Below are positions 17,664-26,177 of a DNA stretch of 64,000 bases, one piece after another. Made by a program: the position numbers and the translations under genes. The stretch's first letter is position 1; every line of letters starts with the position of its first letter. This stretch comes from Niabella soli DSM 19437 (lineage in GTDB: Bacteria > Bacteroidota > Bacteroidia > Chitinophagales > Chitinophagaceae), in contig NZ_CP007035.1 of NCBI RefSeq assembly GCF_000243115.2, positions 806,001-870,000 of the forward strand, written 5' to 3'. Under the pieces are notes generated by a model that had not been told where the DNA came from, made no database searches, and saw nothing but the letters and a program-made list of their open reading frames with translations.

Positions 17664-19076
17664 ATGAATCAACAATACGCCCGCAAAGAATTTTTGAAAC
17701 TGACCGCACTCGCTAACGCGGCGCTCCTCGCAAAACCATTGACCCTGCTGGCAAACACCAGCATTCCTGATCAGGCAAATGTACTTTTCTATAAAAAAGG
17801 TGCAGCAGCATATGAAGTGTTAAGAAAGGGTTTTAACAAACGGATCAATAAATTCCCTCAGGTGATTGCTCTTGCAAAGAATACAGCAGGTGTGGTGGAA
17901 GCAGTCCAATACGCCGCAAAAAATAATTTGCCTGTGACCATAAAAAGTGGAGGGCATAGTATGGAGGGGTTTTCCTGCAATAATGGGGGAATGGTCATCA
18001 ATCTTTCGAAAATGAAAGCAACGAGCTGGGGCGCTAACGGACAGTTGAGGGTGCAGCCCGGTTGTACATTGGCAGAATTATACAATGCGCTCTTCTCCAA
18101 AAAACGATACCTGCCCGGCGGTTCCTGCGGCAGCGTGGGTATTGGTGGACTTACGCTGGGCGGCGGTTATGGGTTATTGTCGAGAAAGTACGGGCTTACC
18201 TGTGACAGTCTTTTGGAAGTAACGATGGTAGATGGCCGGGGCAATATCGTTAATTCAGCCCCTGACCCCGAATTGTTATGGGCCTGCCGTGGTGGGGGCA
18301 ATGGTAATTTTGGCGTGATCACAGAAATGAAATTCAGAACTTACGCAGCGCCGGCAACGATGCAAAGTTTCCGTTTCCGGGCGTTTAAAACAGACCCGGC
18401 CCGGATGAGAAATATTACGGAGCAATGGTTCGGGATTACACAGGACCTGCCGCCGGCCTGCTTTTCAGCATTGGTGCTGAGTGCAAAGACGGCCTATATT
18501 CTGCTGACCAACGTTGCAGCGCATACGGCTGAAGTAACAAAAGCGGTACAACAATTTACCCGGCTTACCGATAAACAAACAGCATCGAAAGCCGTTTCCC
18601 TGGCGCAGGCATTAAAAGTTTTTTATGCCGAAGATCAGCCCCTGTTTTTTAAAAACGCTTCCGCTGGCCTGTACAAAAGTTTTGACGATATAAGCGGGTA
18701 TATCAATAAGGTACTGGAGATCACCAGGAACACACCCGGTATGATCTACCAGGTTAATACGCTGGGGGGGAATATACAAAACCCCGAAGCGGAAAAAGGT
18801 TCCGCCTTTCCGCACCGGGCCTATGGTTATTTTTCAGAACTGCAAACCTATTGGGAAACGGAAACACAGGGCAACCGGCTGCTGCAGCGGTTTCAGGCCG
18901 TGCAGGATATCTTTGCCCAAAACAATATAAGTGCGCAATACCGGAATTACCCCGATAGCAATTTTAAGAACTGGGAGCATTTGTATTACGGAGCTAATTA
19001 TGAGCGGTTGCAGCAGGTGAAGAAAAAATACGATCCCGATAACAGGATACAACAGGAACAAAGTGTACGCATATGA
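17664..19076 (+). CDS. Berberine-bridge-like FAD-linked oxidase, exported
   Basis: 470 residues from ATG 17664. The frame extends to an ATG at 17577, but that stretch overlaps dispersed-repeat sequence and is unlikely to be translated. The N-terminus (QQYARKEFLKLTALANAAL) looks like a Tat-type signal with RK instead of RR. The PCMH FAD-binding fold is clear: KSGGHSMEGFSC and PGGSCGSVGIGGLTLGGGYG hold the His and Cys that attach FAD bicovalently in this family. The C-terminal BBE motif has YYGANYERLQQVKKKYDPDN. It probably oxidises sugars or aromatic alcohols in the periplasm with O2; the substrate is unknown. The stop overlaps the NhaA start (ATGA). Confidence 0.9.
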   Translation: MNQQYARKEFLKLTALANAALLAKPLTLLANTSIPDQANVLFYKKGAAAYEVLRKGFNKRINKFPQVIALAKNTAGVVEAVQYAAKNNLPVTIKSGGHSMEGFSCNNGGMVINLSKMKATSWGANGQLRVQPGCTLAELYNALFSKKRYLPGGSCGSVGIGGLTLGGGYGLLSRKYGLTCDSLLEVTMVDGRGNIVNSAPDPELLWACRGGGNGNFGVITEMKFRTYAAPATMQSFRFRAFKTDPARMRNITEQWFGITQDLPPACFSALVLSAKTAYILLTNVAAHTAEVTKAVQQFTRLTDKQTASKAVSLAQALKVFYAEDQPLFFKNASAGLYKSFDDISGYINKVLEITRNTPGMIYQVNTLGGNIQNPEAEKGSAFPHRAYGYFSELQTYWETETQGNRLLQRFQAVQDIFAQNNISAQYRNYPDSNFKNWEHLYYGANYERLQQVKKKYDPDNRIQQEQSVRI

Positions 19077-20242
19077 TCCGGAGATTTAATTTAAAATTAT
19101 TCAAAGATTTTTTCAGCTCCAGTGCGGTAGGCGGCTTTATATTGCTTAGCTGCGTGGTGCTGTCCTTATTAATAGCAAACACATCCGCGGGAGCGGGATT
19201 TGAAAACTTTCTTAATAAAACGGTTGGCTGGGAAAATGGGGCTGTCATGCTGAAGCTTTCCATATTGCACTGGATCAACGACGGGCTGATGGCCGTGTTT
19301 TTTTTACTGGTGGGTCTGGAGATCAAAAGGGAGATTGTAGAAGGCGAATTGTCTTCGTTTCAAAAAGCCGCATTGCCGGTGGTGGCGGCATTTGGCGGGG
19401 CACTGTTGCCTGCGGCGATCTTTTATTGTATTAACCGGAATGGCCCTGCCGCCCCGGGCTGGGGCATCCCAATGGCTACGGATATTGCCTTTGCCCTGGC
19501 GGCACTATCCGTTTTAGGAAAAAGAGTGCCGGCAAGTCTGAAAGTGTTTTTAGCAGCGCTGGCTATTGTTGACGACCTGATTGCCATCCTGGTGATCGCC
19601 CTGTTTTATTCTTCGGGATTGCATTGGGGGTATCTGTTGATGGCTGCAACTTTGTTGCTGCTATTATTTGTGTTTAATAAACTGAAAATTGAAAATCTTT
19701 GGTGGTATATACTGCCGGGAATTTTGATCTGGTACCTCATCCATCATTCAGGTATACATGCTACCATTGCCGGGGTGTTGGTGGCAATGGCGATCCCTGT
19801 AAGAAAGGGCAGGAAAGGAGTGCCGCTGGAAAAACTGGAGCATGCCCTGACCCGCCCGGTTAATTTAATTATTGTTCCGCTGTTTGCCCTTGCGAATACC
19901 AATATCCGGTTTGAGCCGGCGATGGTCAGCGGAATTGCCGAACCGTTGAGCATAGGAATTATTATAGGGTTGATGATCGGAAAGCCTGCAGGCATCCTGT
20001 TGTCAACTAAACTGGCGGTTCGCCTGAAGTTCGGCAAATTGCCGCACGGCGCGGGTTGGCGGCATATAGCAGGCCTTGGAATGCTGGCCGGTATTGGGTT
20101 TACGATGTCCATCTTTATTAGTTTATTATCGTTCGATGTGCCGCAACGCATCGCGCAGGCAAAGATGGCAATACTGATAGCATCTGTTTTATCCGCCATG
20201 GCGGGTTGTTTATTTCTTGCCGCTATAAAACCGAAGAAATAG
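19073..20242 (+). CDS. nhaA: Na+/H+ antiporter NhaA
   Basis: 389 residues, the normal NhaA length, with about 12 membrane segments. ATDIAFALAALSVLGKRVP and AIVDDLIAILVIALF (adjacent Asp at about 167-168, the ion-binding pair) are diagnostic, as is the GIGFTMSIFISLL segment near the end. It exchanges cytoplasmic Na+ for protons at the inner membrane. The start overlaps the preceding oxidase stop as ATGA, so translation is coupled. That pairing is odd for a housekeeping antiporter. Confidence 0.96.
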   Translation: MIRRFNLKLFKDFFSSSAVGGFILLSCVVLSLLIANTSAGAGFENFLNKTVGWENGAVMLKLSILHWINDGLMAVFFLLVGLEIKREIVEGELSSFQKAALPVVAAFGGALLPAAIFYCINRNGPAAPGWGIPMATDIAFALAALSVLGKRVPASLKVFLAALAIVDDLIAILVIALFYSSGLHWGYLLMAATLLLLLFVFNKLKIENLWWYILPGILIWYLIHHSGIHATIAGVLVAMAIPVRKGRKGVPLEKLEHALTRPVNLIIVPLFALANTNIRFEPAMVSGIAEPLSIGIIIGLMIGKPAGILLSTKLAVRLKFGKLPHGAGWRHIAGLGMLAGIGFTMSIFISLLSFDVPQRIAQAKMAILIASVLSAMAGCLFLAAIKPKK

Positions 20243-20375
20243 GCAGGGAAGCGGGTTACCAGTATATAGTTCTGTGTTGCTGAATCCCTGTGGCTCATTC
20301 TTGCCATTGAATACTTTTTAAATTTTCTAAGGCAGCCTACGGAGCACGTGGGTCCTGGATTTTACATAGGAGATT

Positions 20376-20455
20376 TTACGGATTCTCACAGAAAAAATCA
20401 GAAGCTGAGCAAAAAATAAAGATCTTCTGTGCCAATCTGAGAAATCTGTGAGCCC
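20376..20455. repeat. Copy of the CAGATT / TCTGTGA dispersed repeat
   Basis: GATTCTCACAGAAAAAATC, then ATCTTCTGTGCCAATC and AATCTGTGAGCCCC match the units at 9218-9395. It occupies most of the gap between NhaA and the haemoglobin gene; the rest holds only the promoter at 20540. Confidence 0.6.
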
Positions 20456-20539
20456 CTATATTTGCCTGCTGTTTAAATGTATTTAAAAACATTAGGTGCC
20501 CGTAAAACGTTAAGAAAGCACGTGTAAGATTAACTGTTT

Positions 20540-20547
20540 TATCTTTG
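20540..20547 (+). promoter_or_regulatory. -7 promoter box of the haemoglobin gene
   Basis: TATCTTTG, full consensus, 20 bp before the ATG at 20568. Confidence 0.65.
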
Positions 20548-20567
20548 TAAGGCATTATAACAATAAT

Positions 20568-20945
20568 ATGGAACGAACGGACATTGCAAGCAGAGCAGAT
20601 GTGGAACGGCTGGTGAACAGTTTTTACGACCGGGTGCGATCGAATGCTGTTATAGGCCCGATTTTTAATGATATTGCCCGAATAGACTGGGAACATCATT
20701 TGCCAAAAATGTATTCCTTTTGGTCCAGCATTTTATTGGGAGAACAATCGTACTCGGGAAACCCCATGGTGCGTCATATTGAACTAAGCAGGATGACTGC
20801 AATGACGGAAACCGAGTTCTCAGAATGGTTGCGTTTGTTTAACGAGACCATTGACGCGCTCTTTGAAGGGCCCAAAGCGGAAGAAGCAAAAACAAGGGCG
20901 GCAAATATTGCCCGCCTGATGTTGTTTAAAATACAAACCATATGA
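20568..20945 (+). CDS. Group III truncated haemoglobin
   Basis: 125 residues. The pattern VERLVNSFYDRVRSNAVIGPIF, HHLPKMYSFWSSILLG and GNPMVRHIEL (proximal His region, here written in pieces) is that of class III truncated globins (Ctb-like). These small haem proteins bind O2 or NO in the cytoplasm and are linked with nitrosative or low-oxygen physiology. The stop overlaps the next ATG by 4 bp, so it forms an operon with the amidotransferase. Confidence 0.9.
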   Translation: MERTDIASRADVERLVNSFYDRVRSNAVIGPIFNDIARIDWEHHLPKMYSFWSSILLGEQSYSGNPMVRHIELSRMTAMTETEFSEWLRLFNETIDALFEGPKAEEAKTRAANIARLMLFKIQTI

Positions 20946-21637
20946 GGATCCATTACCTGCAGCATGTATCCTTTGAAGGATTGGGATATATGGAAGCCTG
21001 GCTGCAGGAGTGGCATTACAAACTTTCTGCCACCCGGTTTTATGAGCCGGGCTACAAATTCCCGGCTGTTGCTGATGTTGACGCATTGATTATCATGGGC
21101 GGGCCAATGGGTGTGTATGATGAGGAACAATACCCCTGGCTTCAGGAAGAAAAAGTATTTATCAAAGCCTGTGTTTTATCCGGGAAAAAAGTATTGGGCA
21201 TTTGCCTGGGCGCCCAGTTAGTGGCGGCCTGCCTGAATGCAAAAGTGGATAGGGCGGTACATAAAGAGATCGGTTGGTTTCCGGTGCAGCCTGCAACAGA
21301 GTGTCAACAGTTCTCTTGGTTTTATGAGCTGTTTAAAAACAATCCCGTTGTTTTTCACTGGCATGGAGACCGGTTTGGTATTCCTGGCAATAGTAAGAAT
21401 TTACTGATGTCTGAAGCCAACACCAACCAGGCGTTTTGTTATGGTAAAAATGTTATTGGTTTGCAATTTCATTTGGAAGTAACAGAATTATCAATGAAAC
21501 AAATGCTGGCCAACGGCGCAGCCGATCTGGAGCCGGCACGGTATGTTCAATCTGAACAGGCGATTAGCGAGGGAATGGTGCATATGAGTCATTGCAACCA
21601 AATAATGGCGGAGGTATTGCAGCGTTGGTTAGGCTGA
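20942..21637 (+). CDS. Class I glutamine amidotransferase (GMP synthase-like)
   Basis: 231 residues. The triad is visible: nucleophile in VLGICLGAQLVAACL, His and Glu in GLQFHLEVT, with the oxyanion segment IIMGGPMGVYDEEQYPWL. The stand-alone YagG/GuaA-like group lacks a synthase partner in the same polypeptide, and its acceptor substrate is unknown. It overlaps the haemoglobin gene by ATGA, which suggests a shared stress role but is only inference. Confidence 0.87.
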   Translation: MRIHYLQHVSFEGLGYMEAWLQEWHYKLSATRFYEPGYKFPAVADVDALIIMGGPMGVYDEEQYPWLQEEKVFIKACVLSGKKVLGICLGAQLVAACLNAKVDRAVHKEIGWFPVQPATECQQFSWFYELFKNNPVVFHWHGDRFGIPGNSKNLLMSEANTNQAFCYGKNVIGLQFHLEVTELSMKQMLANGAADLEPARYVQSEQAISEGMVHMSHCNQIMAEVLQRWLG

Positions 21638-22525
21638 TTGCTCGCTTATAAACCGTCATTCCGGGTTATCTATTTGCGTTGCCTGCCCAATCTGCAATCA
21701 TTCAGGCGGGCAAAAATAATGCGGCGATGACACATTAAGGCAACGTCACTTCGGTGAGCCAGACGCAGCCCTGACGACGGTCGGGCGAAGAGAAATCGCA
21801 TTGTTAAAGAACGAGATTGCTCCGATCATTTCTCCCGACCTTCGCCCCGACAAAAGTCGGGGTTCGTTCCGTTCCAATGACAGATTACAGTATGTATTGA
21901 AAACCAATTACTCTTTTCGTCGTGCCGAGCGCAATACAATGGAGCCGGGGCATCCCTGTGATACCAAACTGCCCTGGAATTGAGACCTCCTTCCGCTCCG
22001 TCCTGAAAGCCTTCGAATGCGCGTCAAGCTAAGCACGACATTCGATCTGCCAGAACTGCAACTACACCGTTATTTGAGCCATTTCCGCTCCGTTAGGAGC
22101 GTTGTGTTTATAGCAATCGCGATGGTATTTGTTCGGGCTCCATAGGATGCCCCGTGTTTACGCGGCACCTGACGGAGCCGATGCGTTGCGTAGATGATCA
22201 TGAATACTATAAACACGCGGCGCTTACAGCGCCTGAATCGTGTTCCTTATCTTGACGCATATGTGAAAGCCTTCGGGACTGCGGTCAGGGTGATGAAAGA
22301 ATAGTATGTCATCGATGCATTAATTCGGCCCACTAATACAAAGTCGAAACGACGACAATAGTAATGATTGGTTTTTATAACTTAAAAACATATGTCATTG
22401 GAAACAAAGAGGAGGGAGGGATCTCATGCTTAAAGCAAGGGATTGCTTGCTCCCCTAGCAGTCGCGGGACGGCGAAATGACGCGCCGGTTGTATATTACA
22501 CCAAATTATTTTATAGCTTTACCTC
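21638..22525. other. Intergenic region built of repeats, no supported gene
   Basis: The 888-bp gap holds a GAGATTGCTCCG/CCCGACCTTCG-type repeat with CCCCGACAAAAGTCGGGG (a perfect hairpin, about 21844-21861), MITE copy B (22018-22261) and a GGGATCTCATGC-type stretch at about 22419-22480. No reading frame has a convincing start or family. Confidence 0.6.
22018..22261. mobile_element. MITE-like element, copy B
   Basis: Same length as copy A with about 19 differences and no net indel between the shared ends. Ends TGCGCGTCAAG and the reverse complement of TATGCGTCAAG. The exact 12-bp direct repeat TGAAAGCCTTCG occurs at 22004-22015 and again at 22264-22275, just outside the element, as expected of a target duplication. 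Confidence 0.78.
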
Positions 22526-23221
22526 ATGACAACATTTGCGGATAAAGTTATTGACTTCAACCGGAACCTGCATTATACCGGAAAACTGCCCGATGGGTTC
22601 CGGGTACTCAATCCTTATTTAGACAACCCCGAAACCATGGAGGTGATGGGGCAATTTTATCATAAATATTATAATGATAACCGGCAACGGAAATTCATCA
22701 TCGGCATCAATCCCAGTCGCCACGGGGCGGGCGTTACCGGTGTACCTTTTACAGACACCAAAAGACTGGAAAAAGTTTGCGGCATCAAAATGGAATCGGC
22801 CTATACTCATGAAGTGTCTTCCGTATTTATGTATGACATGATCACCGCCTGGGGTGGTGCGCGAAGCTTTTACAAAAACTTTTATATAAACTCTCCCTTC
22901 CCCCTGGCCATTATCCGGCGGGCAAATGAAGGCAAATGGCTCAATGCAAATTATTACGACGATCCAAAATTATTTGAGATGGTAAAGCCTTTTATGATCG
23001 CCTCCCTGGAAAAACATATCAGCCTGGGATTGGATACTTCCGAAGTGTTTATTTTAGGGAAGAAGAACGCTACGTTTATTAACCAACTGAATGCCACTGC
23101 CGGTTTGTTCAGCAAAGCCACTGTATTGGAGCACCCCCGGTATATCGAGCAATACAAATCAAAGGAAAAACAACTGTATATTGATAAATATATACTGGAG
23201 CTGGGCAAATCGATAAACTAA
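22526..23221 (+). CDS. SMUG2-type uracil-DNA glycosylase family protein (DUF4918)
   Basis: 231 residues. IIGINPSRHGAGVTGVPFTD is the conserved glycosylase pocket of the SMUG2/DUF4918 branch, and the C-terminal ATVLEHPRYIEQYK carries the His of motif 2. These enzymes remove uracil or oxidised pyrimidines from DNA in the cytoplasm. TAGCTTTA, one mismatch from the -7 box, precedes the start closely. Stand-alone gene next to repeat-rich DNA. Confidence 0.85.
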   Translation: MTTFADKVIDFNRNLHYTGKLPDGFRVLNPYLDNPETMEVMGQFYHKYYNDNRQRKFIIGINPSRHGAGVTGVPFTDTKRLEKVCGIKMESAYTHEVSSVFMYDMITAWGGARSFYKNFYINSPFPLAIIRRANEGKWLNANYYDDPKLFEMVKPFMIASLEKHISLGLDTSEVFILGKKNATFINQLNATAGLFSKATVLEHPRYIEQYKSKEKQLYIDKYILELGKSIN

Positions 23222-23287
23222 GGCTCTTTTTGTAACCTTTCCGTTGCTCCGTTACTCTAATAAGTATAAGTATCTAAAATAACGGAA

Positions 23288-23671
23288 ATGGAAAATAAAA
23301 ATACAGAACAGTCGCTGATACTACCCTTCAGGCTGTTAAAATACACTTTTGTAATTGTGCCCATCGTTGCGGGGGCCGATAAGTTTACAAACCTGCTCGC
23401 TCATTGGGAGCAATACCTTGACCCTTCACTGGCAGCTATGTTGCCGCTCCCGGGCGCAACATTTATGAAGATCGTGGGGGTTATTGAAATAATTGCCGGC
23501 ATTATTGTACTTAAAAAGCCACAGGCCGGAGGTTATATCGTAGCCGCCTGGCTTACGCTAATTGCCTTAACTTTATTGGTAGGATTTGAGTATGTGGATG
23601 TGGCAGTACGTGATCTTGTAATGGCTGTTTCGGCCTTTGTTATGGCGAGGATAGCCAAAATTGTTTCATAA
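23288..23671 (+). CDS. DoxX-like four-helix membrane protein
   Basis: 127 residues with four hydrophobic helices: LLKYTFVIVPIVAGADKF, MKIVGVIEIIAGIIVL, YIVAAWLTLIALTLLVGF and LVMAVSAFVMARIA. Gly-Ala-Asp-Lys-Phe after helix 1 is typical of DoxX-like proteins. It is an inner-membrane protein, probably redox-linked, of unclear activity. It lies 3 bp before an ECF sigma gene and leads a tight operon with folE and a flavin reductase. Confidence 0.8.
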   Translation: MENKNTEQSLILPFRLLKYTFVIVPIVAGADKFTNLLAHWEQYLDPSLAAMLPLPGATFMKIVGVIEIIAGIIVLKKPQAGGYIVAAWLTLIALTLLVGFEYVDVAVRDLVMAVSAFVMARIAKIVS

Positions 23672-23674
23672 ATT

Positions 23675-24325
23675 ATGGTTCAGACTGATAAATTGACCGA
23701 AATAGAAATTATTAGGCGCATCGTCTCCGGCGGGGAAAAATCGCTTTATGAAATCATCGTAAGACGCTTTAATCCTTATTTGTACAAAACAGGCAGGTCG
23801 TACAATTATGATCATGAAAGCACGCTGGATTTAATGCAGGAAACCTTTGTGGATGCCTACAGGCACCTGGCACAGTTCGAAGGCCGTTCCGATTTTAAAA
23901 CATGGATCATCCGCATCATGCTGAACCATTGTTACCATAGAAAGCAGGCGGCCGCATTCAAAAATGAAATTACAACCGACGTGAACGACAATTCAAAGCC
24001 AATGTTTACTTCCTCCAATTATGATACGGGTAAAACGGTTCAAAATAAGGAACTGGGACATATTATTGAAGCGGCGCTCGGCAGGATACCCCTTAATTAC
24101 CGGCTTGTATTTTCATTAAGGGAAATAAACGGGTTTAGCGTAGCGGAAACTGCCGGACTGATGAACATCAGTGAAGACAATGTGAAAGTGCGGCTGAACA
24201 GGGCAAAGGCATTTCTAAGAACGGAAATAGAAAAAACATACACGGCCACAGAACTGTTTGAATTTAATTTGATCTACTGTGATGCGATGGTAGAAAATGT
24301 AATGAAAAAAATAAATGAATACTGA
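23675..24325 (+). CDS. ECF-family RNA polymerase sigma factor
   Basis: 216 residues. Region 2 (ESTLDLMQETFVDAYRHLAQF, GRSDFKTWIIRIMLNHCYH) and region 4 (IPLNYRLVFSLREINGFSVA, ISEDNVKVRLNRAK) are clear. The C-terminal tail (TATELFEFNLIYCDAMV) occurs in a Bacteroidota subgroup lacking an adjacent anti-sigma factor; none is encoded here. It overlaps folE by 11 bp. It may control this operon, in response to an unknown signal. Confidence 0.9.
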   Translation: MVQTDKLTEIEIIRRIVSGGEKSLYEIIVRRFNPYLYKTGRSYNYDHESTLDLMQETFVDAYRHLAQFEGRSDFKTWIIRIMLNHCYHRKQAAAFKNEITTDVNDNSKPMFTSSNYDTGKTVQNKELGHIIEAALGRIPLNYRLVFSLREINGFSVAETAGLMNISEDNVKVRLNRAKAFLRTEIEKTYTATELFEFNLIYCDAMVENVMKKINEY

Positions 24326-24980
24326 TCACCTTATTCAGGAAACAAATGACGTTCTCCCCGGCAAAACCTTAGCGGAAAGCCCCGTGCGGGCCAATGCCTT
24401 CGAGCTCAGCACTGACGAAAAAATACGCAGGATCAAATATCACTTTGCAAAAATAATGGACACGCTGGGGCTTGATCTGGAGGACGACAGTTTAAAAGAT
24501 ACACCCGGACGGGTGGCGAAAATGTACGTAAACGAGCTCTTTAGCGGGCTGAACCCCGATAACAAACCCCGGATCTCACTGTTTGAAAATAAGTATGGTT
24601 ACAAAAAGATGCTGGTTGAAAAAGACATTACTTTCTATTCCAGTTGTGAACATCATTTTGTGCCCATCATTGGCAGGGCGCATGTTGCCTATATTCCCGG
24701 CAAACAGGTGGTAGGGCTGTCAAAAATAAACCGGCTGGTGCACTATTATGCCCGGAGGCCGCAGGTGCAGGAGCGGCTGACGATCCAGATTGCGGAAGCT
24801 TTGAAAGAAATATTGCGGCATAATGATGTGGCAGTAGTGATTGAGGCGGAGCATTTGTGCGTGGCATCCAGGGGTATAAAAGATACGGCCGCCACAACAG
24901 TAACCGCCAGTTATTCCGGGCAATTTGAAAATGAAACTATAAAACAGGAACTGTTAGCCTATATTTATAGTAAAAAATAA
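24315..24980 (+). CDS. folE: GTP cyclohydrolase I
   Basis: 221 residues. The zinc and active-site motifs are present: FYSSCEHHFVPIIGRAHVAY, VGLSKINRLVHYYARRPQVQ and EAEHLCVASRGIKD. It converts GTP to dihydroneopterin triphosphate in folate or tetrahydrobiopterin synthesis. The usual MMRG is VASRG here, a small deviation. It sits in an unusual operon between a sigma factor (11-bp overlap) and a flavin reductase rather than with other fol genes; it may be a condition-specific paralogue. Confidence 0.94.
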   Translation: MNTDHLIQETNDVLPGKTLAESPVRANAFELSTDEKIRRIKYHFAKIMDTLGLDLEDDSLKDTPGRVAKMYVNELFSGLNPDNKPRISLFENKYGYKKMLVEKDITFYSSCEHHFVPIIGRAHVAYIPGKQVVGLSKINRLVHYYARRPQVQERLTIQIAEALKEILRHNDVAVVIEAEHLCVASRGIKDTAATTVTASYSGQFENETIKQELLAYIYSKK

Positions 24981-24986
24981 ACAATC

Positions 24987-25655
24987 ATGTCTCAGATAGT
25001 TGAAATCCAATCTATAGAGCCGGTTACACATGATGTGCTACATATTACGGCTGAAAAACCGGCGTCATTGTCTTATGTGCCAGGCCAGGCAGTTGACGTA
25101 TCTGTTAATAAACCGGGCTGGGAAAATGAATTAAGGCCCTTTACCTTCACTTCCCTGCCGGAGGATAAGTATATAGAGTTTACGATTAAAACCTACCCCG
25201 ATCATAATGGCGTTACCAACGAGTTGCGTTCTTTAAGCAAGGGCGATAGCCTTATTATTCATGATGTTTTTGGAACCATAGCATATAAAGGCGAAGGTGT
25301 TTTTATTGCCGGCGGGGCAGGGGTTACTCCATTTATCGCTATTTTTAAACAACTGAACAAGCAGCAGGCAATCGGGAGCAACAAACTTATTTTTGCCAAC
25401 AAAACCAGGGAGGATATCATTTTGGAAGATTCCTTCAATGCGCTGCTGGGGCCTAATTTCATTAATATTCTGTCCGCTGAGGAGCGGGCGGGTTATGAGC
25501 ACGGATATATTTCAGCATCCCTTATAAAAAAGCATACAGATAGCAGCACTCACTATTTTTATCTCTGCGGGCCGGATCCTATGATGGAGGCAGTGGAAAA
25601 AGAGTTGTTGTCCTTAGGTGTTGCTGAAAACTTTATTGTAAAAGAAGCCTTTTAA
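24987..25655 (+). CDS. FAD/NAD(P)-binding ferredoxin-reductase-like flavoprotein
   Basis: 222 residues with the two-domain FNR fold. RPFTFTSLPEDKYIEFTIK is the FAD-binding RxxT/S motif, VFIAGGAGVTPFIAIF the NAD(P)H phosphate loop, and FYLCGPDPMMEAVEKEL the CGP motif. No iron-sulfur domain is attached, so it needs a partner such as the DoxX protein or an unknown acceptor. It lies 6 bp after folE, at the end of the DoxX-sigma-folE operon. Confidence 0.88.
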   Translation: MSQIVEIQSIEPVTHDVLHITAEKPASLSYVPGQAVDVSVNKPGWENELRPFTFTSLPEDKYIEFTIKTYPDHNGVTNELRSLSKGDSLIIHDVFGTIAYKGEGVFIAGGAGVTPFIAIFKQLNKQQAIGSNKLIFANKTREDIILEDSFNALLGPNFINILSAEERAGYEHGYISASLIKKHTDSSTHYFYLCGPDPMMEAVEKELLSLGVAENFIVKEAF

Positions 25656-25684
25656 AAAAATTGATCCGTTAAAGATATTTCTTC

Positions 25685-25692
25685 TATCTTTG
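25685..25692 (+). promoter_or_regulatory. -7 promoter box of the Rrf2 gene
   Basis: TATCTTTG, full consensus. The operator at 25696-25714 lies where transcription should begin. Confidence 0.7.
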
Positions 25693-25695
25693 TAC

Positions 25696-25714
25696 TGTAA
25701 TAATAAATATTACA
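25696..25714. promoter_or_regulatory. Rrf2 operator, copy 1 (autoregulatory)
   Basis: TGTAATA-ATAAA-TATTACA is a perfect 7-bp inverted repeat with a 5-bp spacer, 3 bp after the -7 box and 4 bp before the Rrf2 ATG. A 27-bp stretch around it recurs with one mismatch upstream of the next gene. Confidence 0.75.
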
Positions 25715-25718
25715 TAAT

Positions 25719-26120
25719 ATGATCAACGGGCGTTTCGCAACGGCAATACATATATTAACACTCCTGGGCAGGGAGGAAGGTATTTCATCCGGTTATATCG
25801 CTTCCAGCATTAATATTAACCCGGTTTTAGTGCGCAAGGAGATCGGCGTGTTAAAAGAGGCAGGGTGGATCGAAACAAAAGAAGGCCGGTCGGGTGGAAA
25901 TGCCCTGGCCGTGCCGCCCGAAAAGATCCGCCTATCGGCTATTTACAAAGCCATTTATAGCGACGGACTATTTGCACATTCCAAAAACCTTCCCAATCAG
26001 CATTGCCCCGTGGGCAAAAAGATAAGCCATATTATGGATGCCATTAATACCGAAGCGGAAAAAGTGCTATTACAGCGCTTTCATTCCATGACGGTTAAAG
26101 ACCTGCTGGAACAAGTGTGA
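25719..26120 (+). CDS. Rrf2-family transcriptional regulator (YwnA-like, no cluster cysteines)
   Basis: 133 residues. The winged helix reads GRFATAIHILTLLGREEG, SSGYIASSININPVLVRKEIG and GRSGGNALA. Iron-sulfur Rrf2 proteins carry three Cys after the wing; here only one (QHCPVG) is seen, as in YwnA/CymR-type sensors, so it probably responds to a small molecule or thiol state. Operators at its own promoter and before the downstream oxidoreductase suggest it represses both. Confidence 0.9.
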   Translation: MINGRFATAIHILTLLGREEGISSGYIASSININPVLVRKEIGVLKEAGWIETKEGRSGGNALAVPPEKIRLSAIYKAIYSDGLFAHSKNLPNQHCPVGKKISHIMDAINTEAEKVLLQRFHSMTVKDLLEQV

Positions 26121-26137
26121 TTTTTTTTGATTATAAC

Positions 26138-26156
26138 TGTAATAATAAATAATACA
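26138..26156. promoter_or_regulatory. Rrf2 operator, copy 2
   Basis: TGTAATA-ATAAA-TAATACA: the same site as copy 1 with one change in the right arm. It ends 21 bp before the oxidoreductase ATG at 26178. Confidence 0.72.
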
Positions 26157-26177
26157 TAATATATAAATTTTACAAAA

